From: Vibrio sp. 99-8-1
GTDB lineage: Bacteria > Pseudomonadota > Gammaproteobacteria > Enterobacterales > Vibrionaceae
Assembly: GCF_013114595.1 (NCBI RefSeq)
Contig: NZ_VTXE01000030.1
Location: 1-64,000, forward strand
DNA: 64,000 nucleotides
Reading direction: 5' to 3'
The notes below the pieces were generated by a model. It was not told the DNA's origin. It saw nothing but the letters and a program-made list of their open reading frames with translations, and made no database searches. The first letter of the stretch is position 1; the number at the start of each line of letters is the position of its first letter. Made by a program: the position numbers and the translations under genes. Below, piece after piece: positions 36,084 through 43,568 of this stretch.

Positions 36084-36231
36084 GTTGAAAGTAAACTAGC
36101 CTGTAACTACTTGAAAAATAACAAGCGTTGCCTCTTTGTCGGGTGACTGGCGTTACGGTTATCGCTCTTCTATATTAGGCTGACGGATAGGCATTATTAA
36201 CCATGGTTTAAATGCATTTGAGGTGTTTACT

Positions 36232-36291
36232 ATGTTTGGTCCCAAATGGGAGAAACGACAAATAGAAAAAAAGTTAGGTAGGAAATTGTAG
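36232..36291 (+). CDS. Candidate 19-residue basic microprotein
   Basis: A 20-codon frame encodes MFGPKWEKRQIEKKLGRKL, highly basic and able to form an amphipathic helix. GAGGTG at 36220-36225 lies 6 bases before the ATG, and a perfect terminator follows about 40 bases after the stop, so a short independent transcript is plausible. Not matched to a known small protein. The remainder of the 36084-36401 gap shows no other coding signal. Confidence 0.4.
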   Translation: MFGPKWEKRQIEKKLGRKL

Positions 36292-36330
36292 TTATCGCAA
36301 TGTGGCTGGTGTAAACCGAATATGAATAGT

Positions 36331-36363
36331 AAAAAACCAGCTGGTTAGCCAGCTGGTTTTTTT
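36331..36363. terminator. Strong bidirectional terminator downstream of fur
   Basis: A perfect 12-bp stem (AAAACCAGCTGG at 36333-36344, its complement at 36349-36360) with a TTAG loop, flanked by A's and T's. It faces fur from one side and the candidate microprotein from the other. Confidence 0.9.
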
Positions 36364-36401
36364 GCTTATCTAGTGATTAGCAACTCAGTAAACTGAACTC
36401 T

Positions 36402-36848
36402 CTACTTCTTGATGTGCGCAGACTTATCATCTTTACAGTTTCCTTCAAGACATTTGCCGTAAAGGTATAAACTATGATTGGTCAGTTCAATATTGTAAGA
36501 GAGAGCAATCTCTTTTTGACGTTGCTCAATGACATCGTCTGAAAACTCAATAACTTCGCCACAATCTAGACATACTAAATGATCATGATGATGCTGAGTG
36601 GACAATTCAAATACTGATTTACCGCCTTCAAAATGGTGACGGGTTACGATACCTGCATCGTCGAACTGATTCAGAACACGGTAAACCGTCGCTAAACCAA
36701 TCTCTTCACCAAGGTCTATTAGTTTTTTATACAGCTCTTCGGCGCTGATGTGCTGACATGCTGGCTCTTGAAGTACTTCAAGAATTTTAAGACGTGGTAA
36801 GGTCACTTTAAGTCCAGCGTCTTTAAGCGCTTTATTATTATCTGTCAT
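36402..36848 (-). CDS. fur: Ferric uptake regulator Fur
   Basis: Fur represses iron-uptake genes when loaded with Fe(II). The 148-residue protein has the N-terminal winged helix (about 1-83, LKVTLPRLKILEVLQEP and GLATVYRVLNQFDDAGIV) and a C-terminal dimerisation and metal domain with HHHDHLVCLDCGEVIEF (about 87-103) and CLEGNCKDD. The location next to fldA reproduces the fldA-fur linkage of gammaproteobacteria. Confidence 0.98.
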   Translation of the reverse strand: MTDNNKALKDAGLKVTLPRLKILEVLQEPACQHISAEELYKKLIDLGEEIGLATVYRVLNQFDDAGIVTRHHFEGGKSVFELSTQHHHDHLVCLDCGEVIEFSDDVIEQRQKEIALSYNIELTNHSLYLYGKCLEGNCKDDKSAHIKK

Positions 36849-37027
36849 ATCTCTTCCTGTAGATGAACTGCATAGTTAATGCGACAGTTACAATTGTCCC
36901 CATTATAGGTCAGCGTGCAATAACATTAAACCTCAAACTTCAAAGGGTTAATAATTAACATTTGAATATTTGCTCGAAATTTCGGATATTGTACTCTGGT
37001 AATAACATTTTGTTAACAGGGATAGTT

Positions 37028-37531
37028 ATGAATAAGGGACTAGCGCGTATTTATCGACCGGGAATTGTGCGGTTTGCGCTTAATGCTTGGCCACCTTTTT
37101 GGGGAGCAGGGATTAAAATTGAAAGCATTAGTGAGGATTTTAGGAACGTAAGAGTACGGTTGAAACTACGCTGGTGGAACAAAAATGCGAATCGAACTCA
37201 GTTTGGCGGTAGTATTTTCTCTTTAACGGATCCCATATACGCATTGATGCTAATGGGTATTTTAGGTGAGAAGTACTTTGTTTGGGATAAAGAGGCGAGC
37301 ATCAACTTTATTAAGCCGGGGTCGAGTGATCTTTATGCCGAATTTCAAATAAGTCAGAATGTACTGGATGATATCTTGACCAAAACCGCTACTGGTGAAA
37401 AGTGTTTTCCCGAATTTGTGATCTATGTAAAAGATCAGGATGACAATGTTATTTCAGAGGTACAGCGAAAACTGTATGTGAGAAAAAAGCCAAAATATAG
37501 AGAAATGGAAGAAAAAAGCGTTTCAGTTTAA
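37028..37531 (+). CDS. DUF4442 / hotdog-fold thioesterase-like protein
   Basis: The ATG at 37028 is chosen over a TTG-type start 22 codons upstream because it begins MNKGLARIYRPGIVRFALN and has CAGGGA upstream. The 167-residue protein has the hotdog-like pattern of DUF4442 (YiiD C-terminal type): NLWPP-like AWPPFWGAGIKIE, then NRTQFGGSIFSLTDPIYALM around residues 56-75 in place of a thioesterase active-site helix. A role on acyl-CoA is possible but not shown. It is divergent from fur and convergent with fldA. Confidence 0.75.
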   Translation: MNKGLARIYRPGIVRFALNAWPPFWGAGIKIESISEDFRNVRVRLKLRWWNKNANRTQFGGSIFSLTDPIYALMLMGILGEKYFVWDKEASINFIKPGSSDLYAEFQISQNVLDDILTKTATGEKCFPEFVIYVKDQDDNVISEVQRKLYVRKKPKYREMEEKSVSV

Positions 37532-37598
37532 TGAAACGCTTTTGCCGTTACTTGTACAAAATAACCAGTAAGAATTTGAACAGCTGAGTTGGCAGACG

Positions 37599-38126
37599 TT
37601 AGTCTTCTAGCTCTGCCAAGCACATTTCTTCATGGATTTGGTTAACCCATGTAGTGACGCGCTCATTGGTGAGCTCTGGTTGACGGTCTTCATCGATACA
37701 CAGCCCAACGAATGTGTTTTCGTCGACTAGCGCTTTTGACGCTTCAAACTCATAGCCTTCGGTTGGCCAGTGTCCAAGTACTGTGCCACCTTTTGTTTCA
37801 ACGATGTCGCGAATGTTACCCATTGCGTCACAAAAATACTCTGCATAGTCTTCTTGATCACCACAGCCAAAGATCGCAACAAGCTTGGTAGAAAAATCAA
37901 TATCTTCAAGCTCTGGGAAGAAGTCATCCCAGTCACATTGTGCTTCACCGTAATACCAAGTTGGGATACCTAAAATAAGCAGGTCAAAGTTATCAATATC
38001 TTGCTTGCTGCTTTTTGCAATATCCTGAACATGAACGAGCTTTTTACTAAGCTGTTTTTGAATCATCTTTGCTACGGCTTCTGTATTACCAGTATCGCTA
38101 CCAAAGAAGAGACCTACACTTGCCAT
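37599..38126 (-). CDS. fldA: Flavodoxin 1
   Basis: FldA is a soluble FMN electron carrier used by several reductive enzymes. The ATG at 38126 is used because it gives MASVGLFFGSDTGNTEAVAK, the family start with the FMN phosphate loop SDTGNTE (10-16). The 175-residue product has the long-chain flavodoxin signatures GIPTWYYGEAQCDWDDFFP (about 52-70) and FGCGDQEDYAEYFCDAMG. It lies 49 bases after the DUF2788 gene, probably in one operon. Confidence 0.97.
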   Translation of the reverse strand: MASVGLFFGSDTGNTEAVAKMIQKQLSKKLVHVQDIAKSSKQDIDNFDLLILGIPTWYYGEAQCDWDDFFPELEDIDFSTKLVAIFGCGDQEDYAEYFCDAMGNIRDIVETKGGTVLGHWPTEGYEFEASKALVDENTFVGLCIDEDRQPELTNERVTTWVNQIHEEMCLAELED

Positions 38127-38175
38127 AAATGAATACCTATAATTTATTGTTGATGTTGGCGGAAGCATTGAGGTT

Positions 38176-38397
38176 TTAACCTAGCCCTGTGCCTTCCCAG
38201 CTAAGTTGAATAATGCCTTTGGCGATAAAGCCTGCACACCCCAAAAATAGAACAGACCAAACAACACGCTGACCAAATATAGGAACATTACCTTGCTTTA
38301 GAACGTCTTTTATTGCCATACCAATGAGAAAAAAGATGGCGGCAAATAATAGATCTAATCCGATAGATTCCAGTATATCGATGTAGTCGTAGAGCAT
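38176..38397 (-). CDS. DUF2788 small membrane protein
   Basis: The ATG at 38397 is preferred to one 6 codons upstream because AGGAAG lies just before it. The 73-residue product has two hydrophobic segments (about 9-27 and 42-62) and the family stretch GNVPIFGQRVVWSVLFLGCA. DUF2788 proteins lie next to ybfF and fldA in vibrios and related bacteria; the function is unknown. Confidence 0.8.
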   Translation of the reverse strand: MLYDYIDILESIGLDLLFAAIFFLIGMAIKDVLKQGNVPIFGQRVVWSVLFLGCAGFIAKGIIQLSWEGTGLG

Positions 38398-38545
38398 GTC
38401 ACTTCCTAATGCCATTTTCGTGCACGCACTATATCATTCTTAACATGTAAAGTTAATGATCTATTACCTTGGGCTGTGGATCTCGTTAAGGCAGTCTCTT
38501 TGGGCATTTTGGCATAGTAAACGATGATTATATAACTGTCGGATG

Positions 38546-38639
38546 TATACTCAAGTAACCTCAAGTTGCTTGTTCAGCGAGAATTTATTGGCAGCTGATC
38601 AAGGCTGTGATTTGAAGGCATAGTCATTCTACGGCAAGA
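38546..38639. repeat. Palindromic intergenic repeat, left arm and centre only
   Basis: Starts TATACTCAAGTAACCTCAAG and continues through GTTCAGCGAGAATTTATTGG to a central block (GATTTGAAGGCATAGTCATT then CTACGGCAAG) shared base for base with 39506-39646. The right arm is absent. It lies between the DUF2788 gene and ybfF. Confidence 0.8.
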
Positions 38640-38656
38640 TTATATAGCCCTTTTCA

Positions 38657-39472
38657 TCACTGTTTCTTAATAAAGCGCCTTATAGCGCGTAATACTTCTT
38701 GAGGTTTCTCTGCGTGTAACCAGTGTCCAGTATTGGCGATAACATGAGCTTTAGCATTGGGAAATTGGCTTTGAATGTCTTTCTGGTACTGTGTGGTAAT
38801 GTAATCAGAGTCTGCTCCTTTTAAGAACAAAGTATTAACATCACAAGGTGGGTTTTCTGTCCAGCCAAGAATATTCCAATAGTTTTCTAGAATAGAGTCG
38901 ACATTAAAACGCCATACTAGCTTGCCTTCTTTTTTGAACAAAGATTTGCTAAGAAACTGTCTAACACCTTCCATTTCGATATGCTGGGCTAGTAGCGCTA
39001 AAGCTGAGCTACGATCCGCTGGCGGCGTATTAATAACCGCTTGTAAACCATCAAAGACGTTATCATGTTTTCGGCGTGTATAGGCCACCGGAGCCATATC
39101 CATAACAATGAGCTTATTGATCAGTTCACAATGGTCAGCGGCCAATTTCATAGCAACCTTTCCGCCCATAGAGTGACCAATTAACGTTACCTTACTCAAG
39201 TTCAACGATACAAGCAGCCTATAGACATCATTGGCCATTTCTGCGTAGCTGTGACTTTCGCTATGGAAGGATTGGCCGTGATTTCGGAGGTCAATACTTA
39301 AAACTTGGTGATCGTCGACAAGATCTCGAGCAAGCAGACCTAAATTATCTAGGTTTCCAAACAGTCCGTGTAATAAGACGATGCTATCGCCGCTACCTTG
39401 CAGTTTGTAGTTAAGTTGCTGGCTGTCAGGTTGGTTATTGTCTGGCTGAATATGGTTAAACTGATTATGCAT
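38657..39472 (-). CDS. ybfF: Alpha/beta-hydrolase esterase YbfF
   Basis: YbfF is a small cytoplasmic esterase active on acyl-CoA and short esters in vitro. The 271-residue protein has the hydrolase core: oxyanion loop VLLHGLFGNLDNLGLLARDL (about 33-52), DLRNHGQS, the nucleophile elbow GHSMGG (about 98-103) and the C-terminal catalytic His in GHWLHAEKP. It is about 20 residues longer at the N-terminus than E. coli YbfF; the extra residues are Asn/Gln-rich. Copies of the palindromic repeat flank the gene on both sides. Confidence 0.92.
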   Translation of the reverse strand: MHNQFNHIQPDNNQPDSQQLNYKLQGSGDSIVLLHGLFGNLDNLGLLARDLVDDHQVLSIDLRNHGQSFHSESHSYAEMANDVYRLLVSLNLSKVTLIGHSMGGKVAMKLAADHCELINKLIVMDMAPVAYTRRKHDNVFDGLQAVINTPPADRSSALALLAQHIEMEGVRQFLSKSLFKKEGKLVWRFNVDSILENYWNILGWTENPPCDVNTLFLKGADSDYITTQYQKDIQSQFPNAKAHVIANTGHWLHAEKPQEVLRAIRRFIKKQ

Positions 39473-39505
39473 AATAGGTATTTTATTGAAGTTTTAAAAG
39501 AATGT

Positions 39506-39646
39506 TATACTCAAGGAGCCTGTTCAGCGAGCATTAATTGGCTTTTGATCAAGGCACTGATTTGAAGGCATAGTCATTCTACGGCAAGGATCAGTCGCAC
39601 AGAGCAGAAGCCAATAAAACTCGACCCTTGAGGTCACTTGAGTATA
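39506..39646. repeat. Palindromic intergenic repeat, full-length copy (141 bp)
   Basis: Inverted ends TATACTCAAG (39506) and CTTGAGTATA (39637-39646) enclose arms that pair over tens of bases (TTAATTGGCTTTTGATC with the complement of AGAAGCCAATAAA) and a centre GGCATAGTCATTCTACGGC. It lies in the spacer between divergent ybfF and seqA and resembles a non-autonomous miniature element; no ORF is inside. Confidence 0.85.
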
Positions 39647-39658
39647 GTGTCGGCTTAG

Positions 39659-39703
39659 TACTCAAGCAAATTGAATATAGCATCTTGAAGTTACTTGGGT
39701 ATA
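39659..39703. repeat. Short palindromic intergenic repeat (45-bp form), second unit before seqA
   Basis: TACTCAAG at 39659-39666 and CTTGGGTA within 39694-39703 are inverted ends of the same family, with the inner arm TTGAAGTTACTTG. Same size as the copy at 5269-5313. It starts 12 bases after the full-length element. Confidence 0.7.
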
Positions 39704-39742
39704 ATTATCAAGATATTAAAACAGTGAGATTGTGAAAAGCGA

Positions 39743-40315
39743 ATGAAAACGATTGAAGTTGATGAAGATCTTTACCGTTATATAGCGGGCCAAACCGAAC
39801 ATATTGGTGAAAGTGCGTCGGATATCCTTCGACGTCTATTGCATGTAGATGGTACAGAGCCTGCTGCCCAAATCACTGAACCGGAAGTTGAAGAACAAAC
39901 AACAACGGCGATTGAGAGCCAACCTGTAGGAATCGTGGTCAGCAAAGATGCAGGAAATGAAGAGAAAGTAGATGGCATTAAAGTGATGCGCTCACTCCTT
40001 ATCTCTGATGAATTTGCTGCAAGCAATAAAGCGATCGACCGTTTTATGCTTGTTCTATCGTCGCTGTATCAAATTGATAAGCCGAGCTTTGCCGAAGCTA
40101 CTCAGGTAAAAGGTAGAACACGAGTCTATTTTGCAGACAATGAAAATGTCCTACTTGCTAGCGGTAAAACCACCAAACCACGAGCGATACCAGCAACCCC
40201 ATTTTGGGTAATTACCAATAACAACACCAATCGTAAACGTCAAATGGTTGACCAACTAATGACAAGAATGGGGTTCCAAGCTGATTTGATCGAAAAAGTG
40301 TGCAGTTCCATATAG
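39743..40315 (+). CDS. seqA: Replication initiation sequestration protein SeqA
   Basis: SeqA binds hemimethylated GATC sites and delays re-initiation at oriC. The 190-residue protein has the N-terminal oligomerisation helix-turn (about 1-35, MKTIEVDEDLYRYIAGQTEH), a variable linker (about 40-75, rich in E, T and P) and the C-terminal DNA-binding domain (about 80-190) with RVYFADNENVLLASGKTTKP. It precedes pgm as in E. coli. A terminator-like hairpin lies between the two. Confidence 0.96.
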   Translation: MKTIEVDEDLYRYIAGQTEHIGESASDILRRLLHVDGTEPAAQITEPEVEEQTTTAIESQPVGIVVSKDAGNEEKVDGIKVMRSLLISDEFAASNKAIDRFMLVLSSLYQIDKPSFAEATQVKGRTRVYFADNENVLLASGKTTKPRAIPATPFWVITNNNTNRKRQMVDQLMTRMGFQADLIEKVCSSI

Positions 40316-40349
40316 TTTTTAGACGGCAGTGTAGTTTTATATGAGATTT

Positions 40350-40398
40350 AAGCCTCATAATGATGTAGTTCCTCAAACGTCGTTATGAGGCTTTTTTA
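40350..40398 (+). terminator. Hairpin between seqA and pgm
   Basis: AGCCTCATAATG near 40351 pairs with CGTTATGAGGCT ending near 40391, with a loop of about 18 bases, followed by a T-run. Pgm starts about 35 bases later. Confidence 0.7.
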
Positions 40399-40431
40399 GT
40401 TTTTATTTTTTTGTTTTAAAGGATTATTCGT

Positions 40432-42078
40432 ATGGCAATACACGCTCGCGCAGGGCAAAAAGCTCAGCAAGAAGATTTACATAATATTCCCGCATTAGTG
40501 GCAAATTATTTTTTATTGCAACCTGATCCGAGTAACACTGCTCATAAGGTTCAATTTGGAACTTCTGGTCATAGAGGAACAGCAGATAAGTCGACATTTA
40601 ATGAGAACCATATTTTGGCCATTGCCCAAGCCGTTGCTGAGGTACGACAAAGTAAAGGTACGACAGGTCCGCTGTTTGTAGGTAAAGATACCCATGCACT
40701 TTCTGAAGCTGCTATTTTTACCGCCATTGAGGTGTTAATTGCCAACGGAGTACAAGTGATTGTCCAGCAAGATAATGGCTATACTCCGACACCAGGTATT
40801 TCTCACGCTATTTTGACGCATAACCTTAAGCAACAAGAAAAAGCGGACGGTATTGTCATTACGCCTTCTCATAACCCACCTCAAGACGGTGGCATTAAGT
40901 ACAATCCGCCTCATGGTGGCCCAGCAGAAGGTGAGTTAACGAAAGCGATTGAAGATCGTGCTAATCAACTGATTGCCGCTGGTTTAGAAGGTGTTAAACG
41001 TATGCCGCTAGCAGAAGCACAAGCAAGTGAGCTGTTGCTGCAAGTGGATTTGGTTAAGCCATACATTGATGATTTGGTCAATGTCATTGATATGGAAGCG
41101 ATCCAGAAAGCGAATTTAAAAATAGGTGTCGATCCACTTGGCGGATCTGGTATCGACTACTGGCGTCAGATAGCGGAAACATATCAGTTGGATCTTACTT
41201 TGGTGAATGAAGCGATTGATCCTTCTTTCCAATTTATGTCATTGGATAAAGATGGTGTGGTTCGAATGGACTGCTCATCACCTTATGCGATGGCGGGGCT
41301 ATTGGCTCTAAAAGACGATTATGATTTGGCTTTTGGTAATGACCCTGATTATGATCGCCATGGCATTGTCACACCTAAAGGCCTAATGAATCCAAACCAT
41401 TATCTGGCGGTTTGTATTGATTATTTATACCGTCACCGTGAAGGTTGGGGTAAAGAGGTCGCTGTTGGTAAAACTTTGGTGTCTAGCGCACTGATTGACC
41501 GTGTGGTAGCTGATCTTGGCCGTGAACTGTGCGAAGTACCTGTTGGTTTTAAATGGTTTGTTGATGGATTGTATGACGGTTCATTCGGTTTTGGTGGTGA
41601 AGAGAGTGCCGGCGCTTCGTTCTTACGTAAAGATGGCACCTCATGGGCGACCGATAAAGATGGTATTCTTTTGTGTTTACTTGCTGCGGAAATAACGGCA
41701 GTAACAGGGAAGAATCCTCAACAGTACTATGAAGAGCTGGCCGCGAAACATGGCGAGTCCGCCTATAACCGTATACAAGCGGTAGCAAATCCTGAACAAA
41801 AGGCGGTGCTAGCGAAAATGTCACCAGACATGGTTTCTGCTGAGTTACTCGCAGGGGAGCCAATTACGGCTCGCTTAACTAATGCTCCAGGAAACGGTGC
41901 AGCAATTGGTGGTTTGAAGGTAACCACTGAAAATGGTTGGTTTGCTGCTCGTCCATCAGGTACTGAAGATATTTATAAGATTTATTGTGAGAGCTTTAAA
42001 GGTGAAGAACATCTAAAAGCGATAGAAAAAGAAGCACAAGAAATCGTAAATCAAGTGTTTGCTGACGCGGGTTTATAA
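40432..42078 (+). CDS. pgm: Phosphoglucomutase
   Basis: Pgm interconverts glucose-1-P and glucose-6-P, linking glycolysis with polysaccharide and nucleotide-sugar synthesis. The 548-residue protein has the phosphoserine loop ITPSHNPPQDGGIKYNPP (about 143-160), the metal loop GNDPDYDRHG (about 303-312), the sugar-binding GGEESAG (about 386-392) and the C-terminal phosphate-binding RPSGTEDIYKIY. The length matches E. coli Pgm. A 15-bp perfect terminator follows. Confidence 0.97.
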   Translation: MAIHARAGQKAQQEDLHNIPALVANYFLLQPDPSNTAHKVQFGTSGHRGTADKSTFNENHILAIAQAVAEVRQSKGTTGPLFVGKDTHALSEAAIFTAIEVLIANGVQVIVQQDNGYTPTPGISHAILTHNLKQQEKADGIVITPSHNPPQDGGIKYNPPHGGPAEGELTKAIEDRANQLIAAGLEGVKRMPLAEAQASELLLQVDLVKPYIDDLVNVIDMEAIQKANLKIGVDPLGGSGIDYWRQIAETYQLDLTLVNEAIDPSFQFMSLDKDGVVRMDCSSPYAMAGLLALKDDYDLAFGNDPDYDRHGIVTPKGLMNPNHYLAVCIDYLYRHREGWGKEVAVGKTLVSSALIDRVVADLGRELCEVPVGFKWFVDGLYDGSFGFGGEESAGASFLRKDGTSWATDKDGILLCLLAAEITAVTGKNPQQYYEELAAKHGESAYNRIQAVANPEQKAVLAKMSPDMVSAELLAGEPITARLTNAPGNGAAIGGLKVTTENGWFAARPSGTEDIYKIYCESFKGEEHLKAIEKEAQEIVNQVFADAGL

Positions 42079-42094
42079 TATTACGGTGTTGAAA

Positions 42095-42128
42095 AAATAA
42101 GAGGGTTTAGTAGTAAACCCTCTTATTT
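42095..42128. terminator. Bidirectional terminator between pgm and the calcium-repeat gene
   Basis: A perfect 15-bp stem (AAATAAGAGGGTTTA at 42095-42109, its complement at 42114-42128) with a GTAG loop. Confidence 0.88.
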
Positions 42129-42143
42129 ACTTCGATAACCTAA

Positions 42144-43551
42144 CTAAGGTCTCGCAATATGATCGGTGTCGCACTTACTTGCTGTGCAGTGTACGAAACA
42201 TATCGCATAGAACTTTTGTGTTTGGTTCCTTGTGGTGCTTTGTTTACCTGTAGCCATATTGTAATATGTAAATGTTCCATTGGTAGTACCACCCCCATCC
42301 CAACGTACAGCTGCTGACCAATATGGTTTATCGGTTGGCCAGCCTAAATTAGAAACATCTCCATACTTATCAAAAATCGCTTCAAACACTTCATTAACCG
42401 GTATTTGCCAGCCTAGATTATTGCCATTGTATTTCATGTCCTCTAAATTCGTTTGACAATACCATGCCGCTGGTCCTGAATATGCTGATGACAAATACGC
42501 ACTGCCATCATGTCTCATAAAGAGTGGCCATTTTTTGTCATTCTCGTCATATGAGCCACTATTATATCGTGGGCTTTTTGCTTGATTTATCCCTTCATTA
42601 TATTCATCCAGTGTTTGTGGGAATGAAAACCACATTGGTATATCTCTAACAAAGACTACATGCTCTGGTTTTGGCGTTGGTTTTTTTGGATCTGTACCAT
42701 CAGCAATTTCTTGACTGTCTGAAATACCATCGCCGTCAGTATCCACAAATGGGCTATTGGTTTTTTTCGGATCGGTGCCATTGGTCACTTCGTCACCATC
42801 GTTAATGCCATCACCATCGGTATCGGGGTTGTTAGGGTCAGTGCCATCAATGTGCTCTTTGCCATTTGAGATGCCGTCGCCATCGTCGTCCTTGTCGCCG
42901 TTAATGACGGGGTCGTTGGGATCTTTGGGGTCGGTGCCGATCACGGTCTCTTTGCCATTGGTGATACCGTCGCCATCGGTGTCCTTGTTGCCGTCAGTGA
43001 TAGGGTCATTGGGATCTTTCGGGTCGGTGCCGATCACGCTTTCTTTACCATTGGTGATGCCGTCGCCATCGGTGTCCTTGTTGCCGTTAATGATAGGGTC
43101 ATTGGGATCTTTCGGGTCGGTGCCGGTCGGTGCCATTGGTGGCTTCATCGCCATCGCTAATACCGTCGCCATCGGTGTCAGGATTGTTAGGGTCAGTGCC
43201 ATCAATGTGCTCTTTGCCATTTGGGATACCATCGCCATCGTTGTCCTTGTCACCGTTAATGACGGGGTCGTTGGGATCATTGGGGTCAGTGCCATCAATA
43301 TGCTCTTTACCATTGGTGATGCCATCGCCATCGGTGTCCTTGTCGCCGTTAATGATGGGGTCATTGGGATCTTTCGGATCGGTGCCATTGGTCACTTCGT
43401 CACCATCGTTAATACCATCACCGTCACTATCAGTGTTGGGGACTCTGCCAGATTTATCACTTGAAACAGATATTAGCGGATTGGTAGAGTCATTTTTACA
43501 ACCAACGATGCTGAACATACACAATACAAGTAGAATTGTTCTTATAATCAT
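42144..43551 (-). pseudogene. Calcium-repeat (TSP type 3) lipoprotein, frameshifted by a 10-bp duplication
   Basis: From 43551 the frame encodes a lipoprotein signal peptide ending IVGC (Cys18), a short linker and four DxDGDGI calcium-binding repeats, then stops at 43099. The rest of the gene is open in another frame down to 42144. The shift is at 43115-43134, where GGTCGGTGCC occurs twice in tandem; removing one copy restores a continuous frame of about 465 residues with nine TSP3-like repeats and a C-terminal aromatic domain of about 150 residues (starting near VVFVRDIPMWFSFP). It follows the OmpA-family gene by 17 bases. An assembly error or a reversible switch are alternatives to a fixed pseudogene. 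Confidence 0.8.
42660..43434 (-). repeat. Coding tandem repeats of the calcium-binding lipoprotein
   Basis: Nine units of about 22-32 codons built on D-x-D-G-D-G-I, then NG or DG, KE or DE, then GTDP and usually NDP. Several units are nearly identical in DNA, which favours slippage and recombination. Six aligned acidic positions per unit are typical of calcium loops. Units 3 and 7 are short, lacking the NDPxINGDK spacer. Confidence 0.85.
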
Positions 43552-43568
43552 AATGAATACCTCTTACA

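Noticed and set aside
42144..43388. A single ORF of 414 codons covering most of the calcium-repeat gene
   Set aside because: Its first 90 or so residues (Met/Pro/Thr-rich) are the out-of-frame reading of the repeats; the correct frame is upstream of the 10-bp duplication and starts at 43551.
42660..43434. CRISPR-like direct repeats
   Set aside because: The repeats encode DxDGDGI units, vary in length, have no unique spacers and are in frame on the minus strand.
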